Assembly: GCA_012960305.1 (NCBI GenBank)
Contig: DUBM01000001.1
Span: 62,001 to 126,000, forward strand
Reading direction: 5' to 3'
Source of the DNA: Gammaproteobacteria bacterium
GTDB lineage: Bacteria > Pseudomonadota > Gammaproteobacteria > Pseudomonadales > Pseudohongiellaceae
DNA length: 64,000 nt
Made by a program: the position numbers and the translations under genes. Of this stretch, positions 28,777 to 38,180 are shown in pieces (position 1 is the first letter of the stretch; each line of letters begins with the position of its first letter). The notes beneath the pieces are model-generated. The model saw only the letters and a list, made by a program, of their open reading frames with translations. It did no database searches and was not told the origin of the DNA.

Positions 28777-29793
28777 TTAGGGTGCTTGAAATCTCACTAT
28801 TTTTGTACCACCGGCAATACCACCTACCCAAATTTCGTCTTCTATCTGAACCGCAACAGTACCTAAAATTAAATGAGTATTGGATGGATATTCTACGATT
28901 CGATCTATTTTGAGATCGTCAGGGTCAACTTTAGTCACCAAAGAGCTCACTTCGCTGCAATCTCCCCCGCTCAGGCATTGAAAAATAGAATCGCTAGCAG
29001 GACCATTATGCCCTGCAGCAAAGAGGTTCCCGTCTGGGGCCCAGCGCAAATTATCGATGTGATGCCCCACCTCAACCGCTGCTTTTTGTATCGGAGTTTG
29101 TCCGCGGGAAAGTCGAATTAGGGATTTTGATCCCCAGCCGGCAATATAAAACCAACGACCATCAGCAGAAACCTCAATTCCGTTTGGACCCGCGGTTTCA
29201 CTGCCTGGAACTTTGGTCCAATTACTCCCGCCCTGCCATTCCCATAACTCGCCACCAGGCAATGCGAAATTAGTCGCAGCAATCCCTCCGTCTGGAATTG
29301 CTACAACGGAGTTAAATACAATTGAGTCTGGAGCCGGCACACAACCAACCCAAGTTAGACTAGGAATAGAATTATTTGTATCAACTGTAAACACTTCAAT
29401 TGCTTCGCGAGCACCATGGCGAACAACATAGAGAGTATGAATTCCCCCCTCTCCGGCTCTCAAGCTCAATCCATGAGGTCGAAAACCCTGGTCTACTACT
29501 CCAGGGCAGGCTTGATAAGGTGCCATTGCAGTAGCAGGTTCTGAAATTGCTGGGGGATAAACAGCCAAAGAGCTATGGTCATCTGTGTTTACCATGTATA
29601 GGAAACCTTCATCTTCCATACCGGACGCAATCAACCACTCGGAGTCTGGAATTATTGCCAAATCCTCCGGACTAATGGGGCCACAGACAAATTCAATGGA
29701 ACCATCTGGAGCGCATTCCGCTGCTGAAATTTCAACAAACGAAAAGAACGAAAAATAACCGATAATCAATAATAGAAGTGGACGTAAAATCAT
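28777..29793 (-). CDS. secreted beta-propeller-like protein (SMP-30/gluconolactonase-like), function unknown
   Basis: 338 residues with a signal peptide ending near residue 24 (SFVEISAAEC). The mature part shows repeated beta-propeller-style blades, e.g. PNGIEVSADGRWFYIAGWGSK and HIDNLRWAPDGNLFAAGHNG, as in SMP-30/strictosidine-synthase-like proteins. Such proteins are often lactonases or calcium-dependent hydrolases, but the substrate here is unknown. I chose ATG 29793, which has GGGGAG seven bases upstream and begins the signal peptide. It lies 38 bases before fdsG on the same strand, so it may be the first gene of the fds operon. Confidence 0.65.
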   Translation of the reverse strand: MILRPLLLLIIGYFSFFSFVEISAAECAPDGSIEFVCGPISPEDLAIIPDSEWLIASGMEDEGFLYMVNTDDHSSLAVYPPAISEPATAMAPYQACPGVVDQGFRPHGLSLRAGEGGIHTLYVVRHGAREAIEVFTVDTNNSIPSLTWVGCVPAPDSIVFNSVVAIPDGGIAATNFALPGGELWEWQGGSNWTKVPGSETAGPNGIEVSADGRWFYIAGWGSKSLIRLSRGQTPIQKAAVEVGHHIDNLRWAPDGNLFAAGHNGPASDSIFQCLSGGDCSEVSSLVTKVDPDDLKIDRIVEYPSNTHLILGTVAVQIEDEIWVGGIAGGTKIVRFQAP

Positions 29794-30071
29794 GATTCTC
29801 CCCTGTTGCTGCAAAAAGAAGTGCACAGGGAGGATAAAAGCTATCGTTATTGAAGTCCATCGCCATGAGCAGGCCCGAAAAAGTTTACAGCTTGACCCTC
29901 TCATTGTAGATGGCAGAACTAAATTTATGCCGTACAAAACTTGCCTGTAGTTAGATCGCTATACTGCAAACTTAAATTTGTGACCTTATTGATTGGTTAA
30001 CAGATCCTAGCAAGTGCAATTCCACCAATAATCAGGATAATCAGTCAGCAATACCTCCCAAAATAGCAGCC

Positions 30072-31028
30072 ATGAAATTATTTAATAGCTTATTCCCTCT
30101 CTGGGCGACTCTTCTCTCTCTTATCGCATTTATCTTCAATGAGGTTTTCTCGAGCCTGGAATCTGCCATCGTACCGCTACTGGCGCTAGTGATGTTCGTC
30201 ATGGGCCTAACTTTGTCGGCAGCGGAATTCCTACGGATACGCCAAGACCCCAAACCCGTGCTCGTTGGTGTACTGCTCCAGTTCTTGTTAATGCCCATGC
30301 TGGCATTAACCCTCGCTACCATGCTGCAACTTTCTAATCAGCTTACTGTGGGCATGGTGCTAGTGGGAAGCTGTGCTGGCGGTACCGCTTCCAATGTTAT
30401 TTGCTATCTGGCAAAGGGAGATGTTGCCCTCTCGGTGAGTATGACTATGACTTCTACTCTTGTTGGAGTCATTGCGACTCCTTTACTTTGTTCATTTTAC
30501 TTATCTGAGACTGTAGCTGTTGATGCCTGGGGACTAATTATTAGTATTTTACAGATGGTCTTCATACCAGTAATACTTGGAACAAGTGTAAATCATTTTT
30601 TCGCTCAATTAGTCGAGCCCATAGAATTTTTGTTACCAACCGTTTCTGTTGTAATTATTCTGCTAATTATTTCTATCATTGTTGCTCTCAATGCTGAACG
30701 AATGCTTGATGTTGGTCTGTTAACTCTCGTTGCAGTCGTGCTACACAATCTTGCCGGCCTGGGTGGTGGTTTCTGTGTCAGTCGTCTCTTTGGTTTTGAT
30801 CTCCGACAGAGCCAAACCATCGCAATCGAAGTTGGCATGCAAAATTCTGGTCTTGGAGTCGCTCTTGCACTGCAGTTTTTCTCTCCCACAGCAGCTCTGC
30901 CAGGAGCACTCTTTAGTGTTTGGCATAATATTAGCGGATCATTGTTAGCATCGTACTGGGGTAAGAAAAGAACATCGCTTGAATATCTGCTTAAAGATGA
31001 AGCTCACTTAAAATCTGATAAGAAATAG
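30072..31028 (+). CDS. bile acid:sodium symporter (BASS) family transporter
   Basis: 318 residues with nine to ten hydrophobic helices. Family features include VMFVMGLTLSAAEFLRI in helix 3, GSCAGGTASNVICYLAKGDVALS (the crossover region with the Gly/Asn sodium-site motif) and EVGMQNSGLGVALA. BASS proteins import organic anions with sodium; bacterial substrates include pyruvate, pantothenate-related acids and taurocholate, and which applies here cannot be told. Ends with TAG and is followed, in the same frame, by the remains of an MFS gene. Confidence 0.85.
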   Translation: MKLFNSLFPLWATLLSLIAFIFNEVFSSLESAIVPLLALVMFVMGLTLSAAEFLRIRQDPKPVLVGVLLQFLLMPMLALTLATMLQLSNQLTVGMVLVGSCAGGTASNVICYLAKGDVALSVSMTMTSTLVGVIATPLLCSFYLSETVAVDAWGLIISILQMVFIPVILGTSVNHFFAQLVEPIEFLLPTVSVVIILLIISIIVALNAERMLDVGLLTLVAVVLHNLAGLGGGFCVSRLFGFDLRQSQTIAIEVGMQNSGLGVALALQFFSPTAALPGALFSVWHNISGSLLASYWGKKRTSLEYLLKDEAHLKSDKK

Positions 31029-31354
31029 TCTTTTATTAATAAATTTAATAATCCGGAATTTAGTCTTGCAGACATTACTTATCTACAAGTTAGCTCCGCA
31101 ACAACCATTACATTGTTTGAAGCTCTATCCGGTTGCTTTGCAGATATAATTGGCCGAAAAACTGCCCTGGTACGGGTGGTATTATTCACGGGTTCGGATA
31201 TCTATTGCTCAATTTTGCCGATGATCTTAGCGGTCTTATTGTATTCGAGATTACTGTCGGCATAACTATGAATTTGCTTTACAGTACTGACTTGGCATTA
31301 CTCTATGACATACAGAAAGCCTTGCAAGATAACCAACAAATTGTGTACAGCTAA

Positions 31355-32325
<971 letters not shown>

Positions 32326-32340
32326 GGGGTTCTACTAATA

Positions 32341-32557
32341 ATGTTAACTAAACTACTTAATCTCAAATCTTTAGCTACTCTTTTACTCTTAATGGTCCCC
32401 AGCGTCGCGTCAGCTCAAGACCTCAGCGGTGGCAATACTGCCTGGATTCTAACCTCGACTGCATTAGTTTTACTTATGACGCTACCTGGTTTGTCATTAT
32501 TCTATGGCGGTCTAGTTAGAACCAAGAATGTTCTATTCTATATTTACGCTAGCAGGT
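32341..32557 (+). pseudogene. 5' fragment of ammonium transporter gene amtB
   Basis: The first 65 codons are a good Amt start: signal-like hydrophobic leader, then [18 protein letters not shown] and [18 protein letters not shown], matching helix 1 of AmtB (usually about 400 residues). After KNVL, near 32533, the homology stops abruptly and the frame ends at TGA 32571 after unrelated residues. The end overlaps the 3' end of the opposite thioesterase gene. A deletion or rearrangement removed about 85 percent of the gene; no insertion sequence is visible at the junction. Confidence 0.85.
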
Positions 32558-32992
32558 TTATTTGTTTTTGAGCAATGTAGTAATCGAGTACACCAGCTTA
32601 TTTCCTACCATATCAGTAAAATTAGTCGCTACAAGGCAAGTTGAGCGGCCATCCTTAATTACTTCTCCTTTCAGAATAAATCTCGGGCCCATTACTGGAG
32701 CGAAATAGTCGATTCTCATATTTACAGTTGATGACCATCTAAAATCTTTCTGTTCTGCATGCAAAGTTCTAGTGGTGTAGATCGCGATCATGTCCACGTA
32801 GATTCCAGTAAATCCCCCAAACAGTTGATTGCGGGGGTTTAGCAAATGGTCTGGCAGGTGCACATCTACTTCGACCAAACCCGGCTCTTCTTGCAGAATT
32901 TTCCACTTGTGAGATTCCACAAAATCCCCGGCGTTGTGACCTGGCTTTAAGAATATTGTCCTAGCTGAAGTGATGTGCTCTTGATCAGACAT
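32558..32992 (-). CDS. PaaI-like hotdog-fold thioesterase
   Basis: 144 residues with the hotdog thioesterase centre [19 protein letters not shown], corresponding to the HGG...D helix of PaaI-type acyl-CoA thioesterases (FGG here instead of HGG), then strands MRIDYFAPV and [12 protein letters not shown]. Likely acyl-CoA hydrolase, substrate unknown. Its 3' end lies at the junction that truncates amtB, so it may have been brought in by the same rearrangement. Confidence 0.75.
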   Translation of the reverse strand: MSDQEHITSARTIFLKPGHNAGDFVESHKWKILQEEPGLVEVDVHLPDHLLNPRNQLFGGFTGIYVDMIAIYTTRTLHAEQKDFRWSSTVNMRIDYFAPVMGPRFILKGEVIKDGRSTCLVATNFTDMVGNKLVYSITTLLKNK

Positions 32993-33183
32993 AGTTTCCT
33001 CTATTAATCGCTTTTGTATAGCTTTCCATTTGATGCCGATATATATGGCCCTTAAAATCAGGTGCTTTCACAGGCTTCGACTGCCAATAAGGGCGGAGAG
33101 GATGCAGCAATTAGCTATGCTGGTCAAATATTGGTCTGGTCCTTTATACTGACAAGCAGAACTCAATTAATCAGGAGCAAGTA

Positions 33184-34494
33184 ATGCGAATTAACAACAA
33201 GATATTCTTTTCCGCATTCAAATCAATCCTCGGGCTGATCACAGCACTTCCCTTTATCTTATTTTCGATCACTGGCTTTGCTAATGGCTTCCCAACAGCC
33301 AGCCCGGAAAGCGTAGGTTTATCATCAGGGCGATTAGAGCGCCTAACTGACGCGATGCAGCGCTATATCGATAAAGACCAATTAGCGGGCACCGTATCTT
33401 TGATCGCCCGCAATGGCAAAGTGGTTCATGTCGAATCTCAGGGCTGGAAAAATAAAGAAACCGGCGAGGTCATGACCGATGACTCGATCTTTGTAATTAT
33501 GTCCATGACCAAACCCATCGTCTCCGCAGCTTTGATGATGCTCTATGAAGAAGGTCATTTTCTGCTTACCGACCCGATTACCGACTGGATTCCTGAACTC
33601 GAAGGAAAAGAGGTTATTGTCAACGATGAGTATGGATCTCACCGAGTACCTGCTGAAGGCCCGATAAATATTCGCCACGTACTCTCCCACACTGCAGGTG
33701 TTGACCCTATTAGAGCGGCTCTTACGGCGGAAGAATTAGAATTGTTGCCCAGAGCTGCAACGCTAGAACAAACCCTCATACGACGTGCGCCATTACCACT
33801 CAGTTTTGAGCCAGGCAGCGATTGGCAATACGGAAGCTCAACAGACTATGTCGCATTATTAGTTGAAAGAATTTCCGGTACGTCATTGGTCGATTATCTA
33901 CAGCAGAATATTTTTGACCCTCTGCAGATGGTTGATACACACTATATTGTTCCAAAAGACAAAGTCGATCGAGTGGCCGCTGTTTACAGCCCGACTGGGC
34001 CGAATCAATCTATTGATTTATTTAGAGCACCTGAGTATCAGGAAACAACTTACTTCGGCGGAGTTGCTGGCCTTTCCTCTACAGTGTCTGACTATTGGCG
34101 CTTTAGCCAAATGCTTCTAAATGGTGGCGAACTCGATGGAGTCAGATTACTAAGCCCTAAAACAATTAATCTTATGATTTCCAACCACTCCGGTGACAAT
34201 GATGTATACATTCGGGGCCCTGGATACACCTTTGGGCTGGGTTTTGGCATTGTTAACGATCCTGGCACAGCAAGAGATCCTTTGACACCGGGTACATTTA
34301 GCTGGGGTGGAGCTTGGGGTACGATATTTTTTGTTGATCCCGTGGAAAACCTGATAGGTATAATGATGACGCAAATCACTTCCTACAGTCATCTAACGGT
34401 ACGCCAAGATGTAGGCGTAACAGCTATGCAGTCCATTATCGATAGCTACAGTAATAAGCCTTACGCAGTGAAACCCTATCAGCGCATTGATTGA
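33184..34494 (+). CDS. beta-lactamase-family serine hydrolase (class C/esterase EstB-like), secreted
   Basis: 436 residues with a signal peptide (about 1-36, ending near GFANG). The catalytic SxxK is SMTK near residue 108 and the Tyr motif is in QYGSSTDY; near the C-terminus is FSWGGAWGTIFFVDP in place of the KTG box. This set is typical of the class C-like serine hydrolases that include family VIII carboxylesterases and D-peptide hydrolases rather than true beta-lactamases. Likely periplasmic. A bidirectional terminator follows at 34515-34545. Confidence 0.85.
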   Translation: MRINNKIFFSAFKSILGLITALPFILFSITGFANGFPTASPESVGLSSGRLERLTDAMQRYIDKDQLAGTVSLIARNGKVVHVESQGWKNKETGEVMTDDSIFVIMSMTKPIVSAALMMLYEEGHFLLTDPITDWIPELEGKEVIVNDEYGSHRVPAEGPINIRHVLSHTAGVDPIRAALTAEELELLPRAATLEQTLIRRAPLPLSFEPGSDWQYGSSTDYVALLVERISGTSLVDYLQQNIFDPLQMVDTHYIVPKDKVDRVAAVYSPTGPNQSIDLFRAPEYQETTYFGGVAGLSSTVSDYWRFSQMLLNGGELDGVRLLSPKTINLMISNHSGDNDVYIRGPGYTFGLGFGIVNDPGTARDPLTPGTFSWGGAWGTIFFVDPVENLIGIMMTQITSYSHLTVRQDVGVTAMQSIIDSYSNKPYAVKPYQRID

Positions 34495-34514
34495 CAATTA
34501 ATTGTAATAGCCAT

Positions 34515-34545
34515 AAAAAAAGGGTTTCATCTGAACCCTTTTTTT
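34515..34545. terminator. bidirectional rho-independent terminator
   Basis: A-run, GGGTT, short loop, AACCC and T-run: 34515-34526 pairs with 34534-34545. The flanking A and T runs let it work in both directions, serving the serine hydrolase (plus) and the metallohydrolase (minus). Confidence 0.88.
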
Positions 34546-34608
34546 ATGAGTCGGTTTTAGGTCAAGCGTTTTCATCATGTAAACAAATAATAAGCAATAA
34601 CTTCTCAA

Positions 34609-35670
34609 CTACTCATCAAGCAACTGATAAATTCTTCGAATTGCTCGAGGATCCACGCCGGCGCCACGAATCTGTGGAAAGTTATTACTGTGATTAGTCA
34701 TGTCAATTTGTTCCGATGCCTGAGCGGCGTCCACGCCACGGCTGTGCATCTGACTAGTTTTGGCCCAAAGGTCACGCAAATAAGTCTGGAAATTAGCGAT
34801 AGGCTCTCGTGTTCTCATTATCGGACCATGCCCTGGCAACCAAGTATCAAAGTCTAGCGTCTTTAAGCCTTCTAGAGTTTCAGGCCATTCATCAACGTGA
34901 CCATCGCCCATATAGGCCAAGCCAGGCAACATCATGTCGCCAGTGAACACAATCTTCTCAGCAGGTAGGAATATCTGCACATCACCGCCCGTGTGGGCTC
35001 GACCAAAATGATGTAACTGGATTTCTCTGCTGCCATTAGCGACAACCTGAAACAAAGTCATTTTGCGGTCAAGAGTTATGTTTGGAGGAGTCGGCACCAC
35101 TTCCTGGATAGCGTTCATGTAGTCTCGCTGCACTCGATGCTGTTCTTGTAGGGCAGCTTTTTGTGAAGGGTCAGTTTCAGCAGCAGCACGTTGTTCCAGA
35201 TTTGCAACCATAGTTGGCACGCCATCAGAAAAACTCTTGAAGGTATTTTCCTCAAGCACGTTGCCAATATCGCCATTTAATTTAGCTCGAGTGAACTCAT
35301 GTCCAATTATCTCGACACCCGGTGGAAATGACTGATTGCCATGAGCATGATCGAAATGATAGTGACTGTTCACGAGATAACGCACAGGTTTATCAGTAAT
35401 CGCGGGTAAAGAATCCAAAAGAGCGCGAGAAGCTGCTGGAGTGACATGGGAATCCACCACGAGCGTGTCGAACTCTCCCACTAGAACCATGGCATTACTC
35501 ATTGTATGAATTGATCCTGTACCACTAACAAACCACACACCATCTGCTACTTCTTCAAAACGATGAGAATCGGTTTCGATTATATCTTGCGCATTGCTTT
35601 CTGCTCCTACCAATGCCATTAACGCAATGAGCGGCACGAGGAAAGTGTTGGAGATTTTCTGAGTTATCAT
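34609..35670 (-). CDS. secreted metallo-beta-lactamase-fold hydrolase
   Basis: 353 residues. Signal peptide at the start (ITQKISNTFLVPLIALMALVG, mature near Ala-Gln-Asp). Zinc ligands of the MBL fold are visible: HYHFDHAHGN (HxHxDH), GRAHTGGD (third His) and a late FTGDMM with Asp, plus WLPGHGP. These resemble secreted MBL-fold hydrolases of unknown substrate rather than known antibiotic-resistance enzymes. ATG 35670 is preferred, with AGGA upstream; the longer frame has no signal-like start. Confidence 0.82.
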   Translation of the reverse strand: MITQKISNTFLVPLIALMALVGAESNAQDIIETDSHRFEEVADGVWFVSGTGSIHTMSNAMVLVGEFDTLVVDSHVTPAASRALLDSLPAITDKPVRYLVNSHYHFDHAHGNQSFPPGVEIIGHEFTRAKLNGDIGNVLEENTFKSFSDGVPTMVANLEQRAAAETDPSQKAALQEQHRVQRDYMNAIQEVVPTPPNITLDRKMTLFQVVANGSREIQLHHFGRAHTGGDVQIFLPAEKIVFTGDMMLPGLAYMGDGHVDEWPETLEGLKTLDFDTWLPGHGPIMRTREPIANFQTYLRDLWAKTSQMHSRGVDAAQASEQIDMTNHSNNFPQIRGAGVDPRAIRRIYQLLDE

Positions 35671-35684
35671 AAGGTGATTCCTAT

Positions 35685-35710
35685 AAAAGTGGGCCAATTG
35701 ACCCACTTTT
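35685..35710 (-). terminator. terminator-like hairpin between ybhB-like and MBL genes
   Basis: A nine-base stem (35685-35693 with 35702-35710; AAAAGTGGG/CCCACTTTT) with an eight-base loop. On the minus strand it follows the YbhB-like gene and precedes the MBL gene; it could also act on the plus strand. Confidence 0.6.
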
Positions 35711-35758
35711 TTATACAGCATTTTCACGTACTAGGTTTTTTGTCGCTTGCTCTTTGCC

Positions 35759-36349
35759 TTACTGTTCCTTACGTTCGTAATGACCCATTAGCATACCTGT
35801 TGCCAATATATGACCATCGATAGCAGCAAGCAGATCGTCTTTATTCAGTCCAGCCTCTAAATCTAGGTCAGCGTCAATCGCGTAAACACGGAAATGATAT
35901 GCATGCAGTTGACCATTAACTGGAGGACGAGGGCCAAAGTAACCGGGCCTACTGGTGCCATTTAGGCCATTAATCATGCCATCAAGACCAGCAACTCCTG
36001 ATACTTCTGCATCTGCGGGCAGACCCGCAGGTAAGCCTGGGGCACTGGCTGGAATATTGTAAGCAACCCAGTGAACGAAAGGCGTTGGCATCATTCCAAG
36101 CTCAACAACTTTAGGGTCATCGCAAATAACCGCGAGCTGAACCGTACCGGAAGGCAAATTATCCCAACTAAGATCGATGGAAGTATTATCGCCATAAGCT
36201 GAATATGCTTCTGGCACCATGCCGTGATGATCGAAAACATTACTAGTTACGGTAATGGTTTCCGGCGCATCAGCAGCTAATATTTGAAAAGACATCAGCA
36301 TTGAAAGCAGCGCCACTAGGCCACTGATAGTTATAGTTAATTTTTTCAT
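35759..36349 (-). CDS. YbhB/YbcL-family Raf-kinase-inhibitor-like protein, exported
   Basis: 196 residues with a signal peptide (LVALLSMLMSFQILAADA). The phosphatidylethanolamine-binding-protein fold is shown by LSWDNLPSGTVQLAVICDDP, PFVHWVAYNIPA and RPGYFGPRPPVNGQLHAYHFRVYAID. The biological role of bacterial YbhB-like proteins is largely unknown. AGGAGTG precedes the ATG. Followed by a terminator-like hairpin. Confidence 0.88.
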   Translation of the reverse strand: MKKLTITISGLVALLSMLMSFQILAADAPETITVTSNVFDHHGMVPEAYSAYGDNTSIDLSWDNLPSGTVQLAVICDDPKVVELGMMPTPFVHWVAYNIPASAPGLPAGLPADAEVSGVAGLDGMINGLNGTSRPGYFGPRPPVNGQLHAYHFRVYAIDADLDLEAGLNKDDLLAAIDGHILATGMLMGHYERKEQ

Positions 36350-36449
36350 AGTTTCACTCCTGGGTTTAACATATTGAATCGATTATTCGAATGATTAAAT
36401 TCTGCGGTTTCGGTTTATCTAAATTATTAAGCTGCGAAATCACTATCAG

Positions 36450-38096
36450 TTACTTATTAACAAACAGTTCCACTTCTTCTGCTTTTGCTCTTAATAGATA
36501 TTTTTGCACTTTGCCAGTGGAAGTCTTATCAATTGGGCCAAATACTACCTTCTTTGGTATCTTGAATCCCGCTAATTCTTCTCGACAATAGGCGATCAGT
36601 TCCTGCTTACTCATTTCCTGACCAGATTTTAGACAGACAAAGGCGCAGGGTACTTCGCCCCATTTCTCATCAGTGCTAGCCACAACGGCAGCTTCCAATA
36701 TTTTAGGATGCTTAAACAATACTGACTCTACCTCCAGCGAAGAGATATTTTCACCGCCGGAGATAATAATATCCTTGGAACGATCTTTAATCTGAGTATA
36801 ACCATCTTCATGCCAGACTGCTAAATCACCAGTATGAAACCACCCTCCCGCAAATGAAGCTTCAGTGGTTTTAGGGTTCTTTAGATATCCTTTCATCACC
36901 AGATTTCCACGCATGAAAATCTCGCCCATGGTCTTGCCGTCACGGGGTACAGGCTCTAAAGTTTCGGGATCCGCTACCATTAGCTCATCCTGCAATGGCG
37001 CTCGTACACCTTGCCGAGCTAGCAATTCTGCTCGATCATCTATGCTTATGTCCGCCCACTCTTCCTGTGGTGCGCACACCACGCAGGGTCCATATGTTTC
37101 TGTAAGCCCATAGACATGAGTCACGCTAAATCCCAAATTTTCCATTCCGGCAATAACTGCTGCCGGCGGTGCCGCGCCTGCAGTCATAGCTGATATTTTA
37201 TGGTCGATTCCCTGCTTCAATTCGTCTGCAGCATTGATCAGTGTATTTAACACTACTGGCGCGCCACAAAAATGTGAAACTTTATGCTTTTTAATGGCTT
37301 CGAAAATAACGCTGTCTCGAACATGTCTTAAACAAACGCTGGTTCCAGTTACAGTAGCCAGGCTCCAAGGCCAACACCAACCGTTGCAATGAAACATCGG
37401 CAAAGTCCAAAGATAAATTGGATGAGAAACCATGTCCCAACACAGGACATTTGAAACTGCATTTAAATAGGCACCTCGATGATGAAATACAACACCCTTT
37501 GGGTCGCCAGTAGTACCTGACGTGTAATTTAGTGATATAGCCTGCCACTCATCTGCGATTTGAAAACAGGAATAGTCATCATCACCATTGGCGAGCACTT
37601 GTTCGTAGTTTTGTTCTCCAAGCAATTCACCTTCTTGGTAATAGGGATCATCTATGTCGATAACCATGGGCTTATTTACAACTAATTCAAGCGCTGCTTT
37701 TATGGTGCTGCTGTACTCTCTGTCAGTGAAGAGCACTTTCGTTTCCGCATGATCGAGAATGAATGCGATGGCTTTTGCATCGAGGCGAACATTTAGTGCA
37801 TTCAACACTGCACCGATCATCGGCACACCAAAATGCGCCTCGAATGTTTCAGGAGTATTAGCTCCCATAAAAGAAACAGTATCCCCTACTCCAATACCCA
37901 TTTTTTGTAATGATGATGCTAGTAAGCAACAACGCTTATAAGTTTCACCCCAGGTGTATTTTGTATCTTCATGAATAATCGACAGGCGATCAGGGTAAAC
38001 CCGGGCCGCCCTCTCTAAAAAACTTAGCGGAGTGAGTGGAGCAAAATTTGCTGCATTCATATCCAGAGATTGTTCGTAAATATTTTGCGTATTCAT
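36450..38096 (-). CDS. acyl-CoA synthetase (AMP-forming, AlkK/DmdB-like)
   Basis: 548 residues of the ANL superfamily, activating a carboxylic acid as acyl-AMP then acyl-CoA. The AMP-binding P-loop-like motif is NYTSGTTGDPKGVVFHHRG; the hinge is DRSKDIIISGGENISSLEVE; the catalytic lysine motif is TSTGKVQKYLL at the end. The pattern fits medium/long-chain fatty acid CoA ligases of the AlkK type or the related 3-methylmercaptopropionate ligase DmdB; these cannot be told apart by eye. No fatty-acid oxidation genes lie next to it. Confidence 0.88.
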   Translation of the reverse strand: MNTQNIYEQSLDMNAANFAPLTPLSFLERAARVYPDRLSIIHEDTKYTWGETYKRCCLLASSLQKMGIGVGDTVSFMGANTPETFEAHFGVPMIGAVLNALNVRLDAKAIAFILDHAETKVLFTDREYSSTIKAALELVVNKPMVIDIDDPYYQEGELLGEQNYEQVLANGDDDYSCFQIADEWQAISLNYTSGTTGDPKGVVFHHRGAYLNAVSNVLCWDMVSHPIYLWTLPMFHCNGWCWPWSLATVTGTSVCLRHVRDSVIFEAIKKHKVSHFCGAPVVLNTLINAADELKQGIDHKISAMTAGAAPPAAVIAGMENLGFSVTHVYGLTETYGPCVVCAPQEEWADISIDDRAELLARQGVRAPLQDELMVADPETLEPVPRDGKTMGEIFMRGNLVMKGYLKNPKTTEASFAGGWFHTGDLAVWHEDGYTQIKDRSKDIIISGGENISSLEVESVLFKHPKILEAAVVASTDEKWGEVPCAFVCLKSGQEMSKQELIAYCREELAGFKIPKKVVFGPIDKTSTGKVQKYLLRAKAEEVELFVNK

Positions 38097-38180
38097 TATC
38101 GATCTTGGTCCCGTTACTAGAATGCTTTTTTAATATTATTTGTCGGCTAGCTCCAAACTAATTTTCAGCTCATTGAAAGC

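Noticed and set aside
32533..32558. Insertion sequence or attachment site at the amtB break
   Set aside because: No inverted repeats, target duplication or transposase remains are visible at the junction.
33184..35670. Antibiotic-resistance pair (serine and metallo beta-lactamase)
   Set aside because: The motifs fit esterase-like and general MBL-fold hydrolases; both lack the features of known resistance enzymes and sit apart from mobile DNA.
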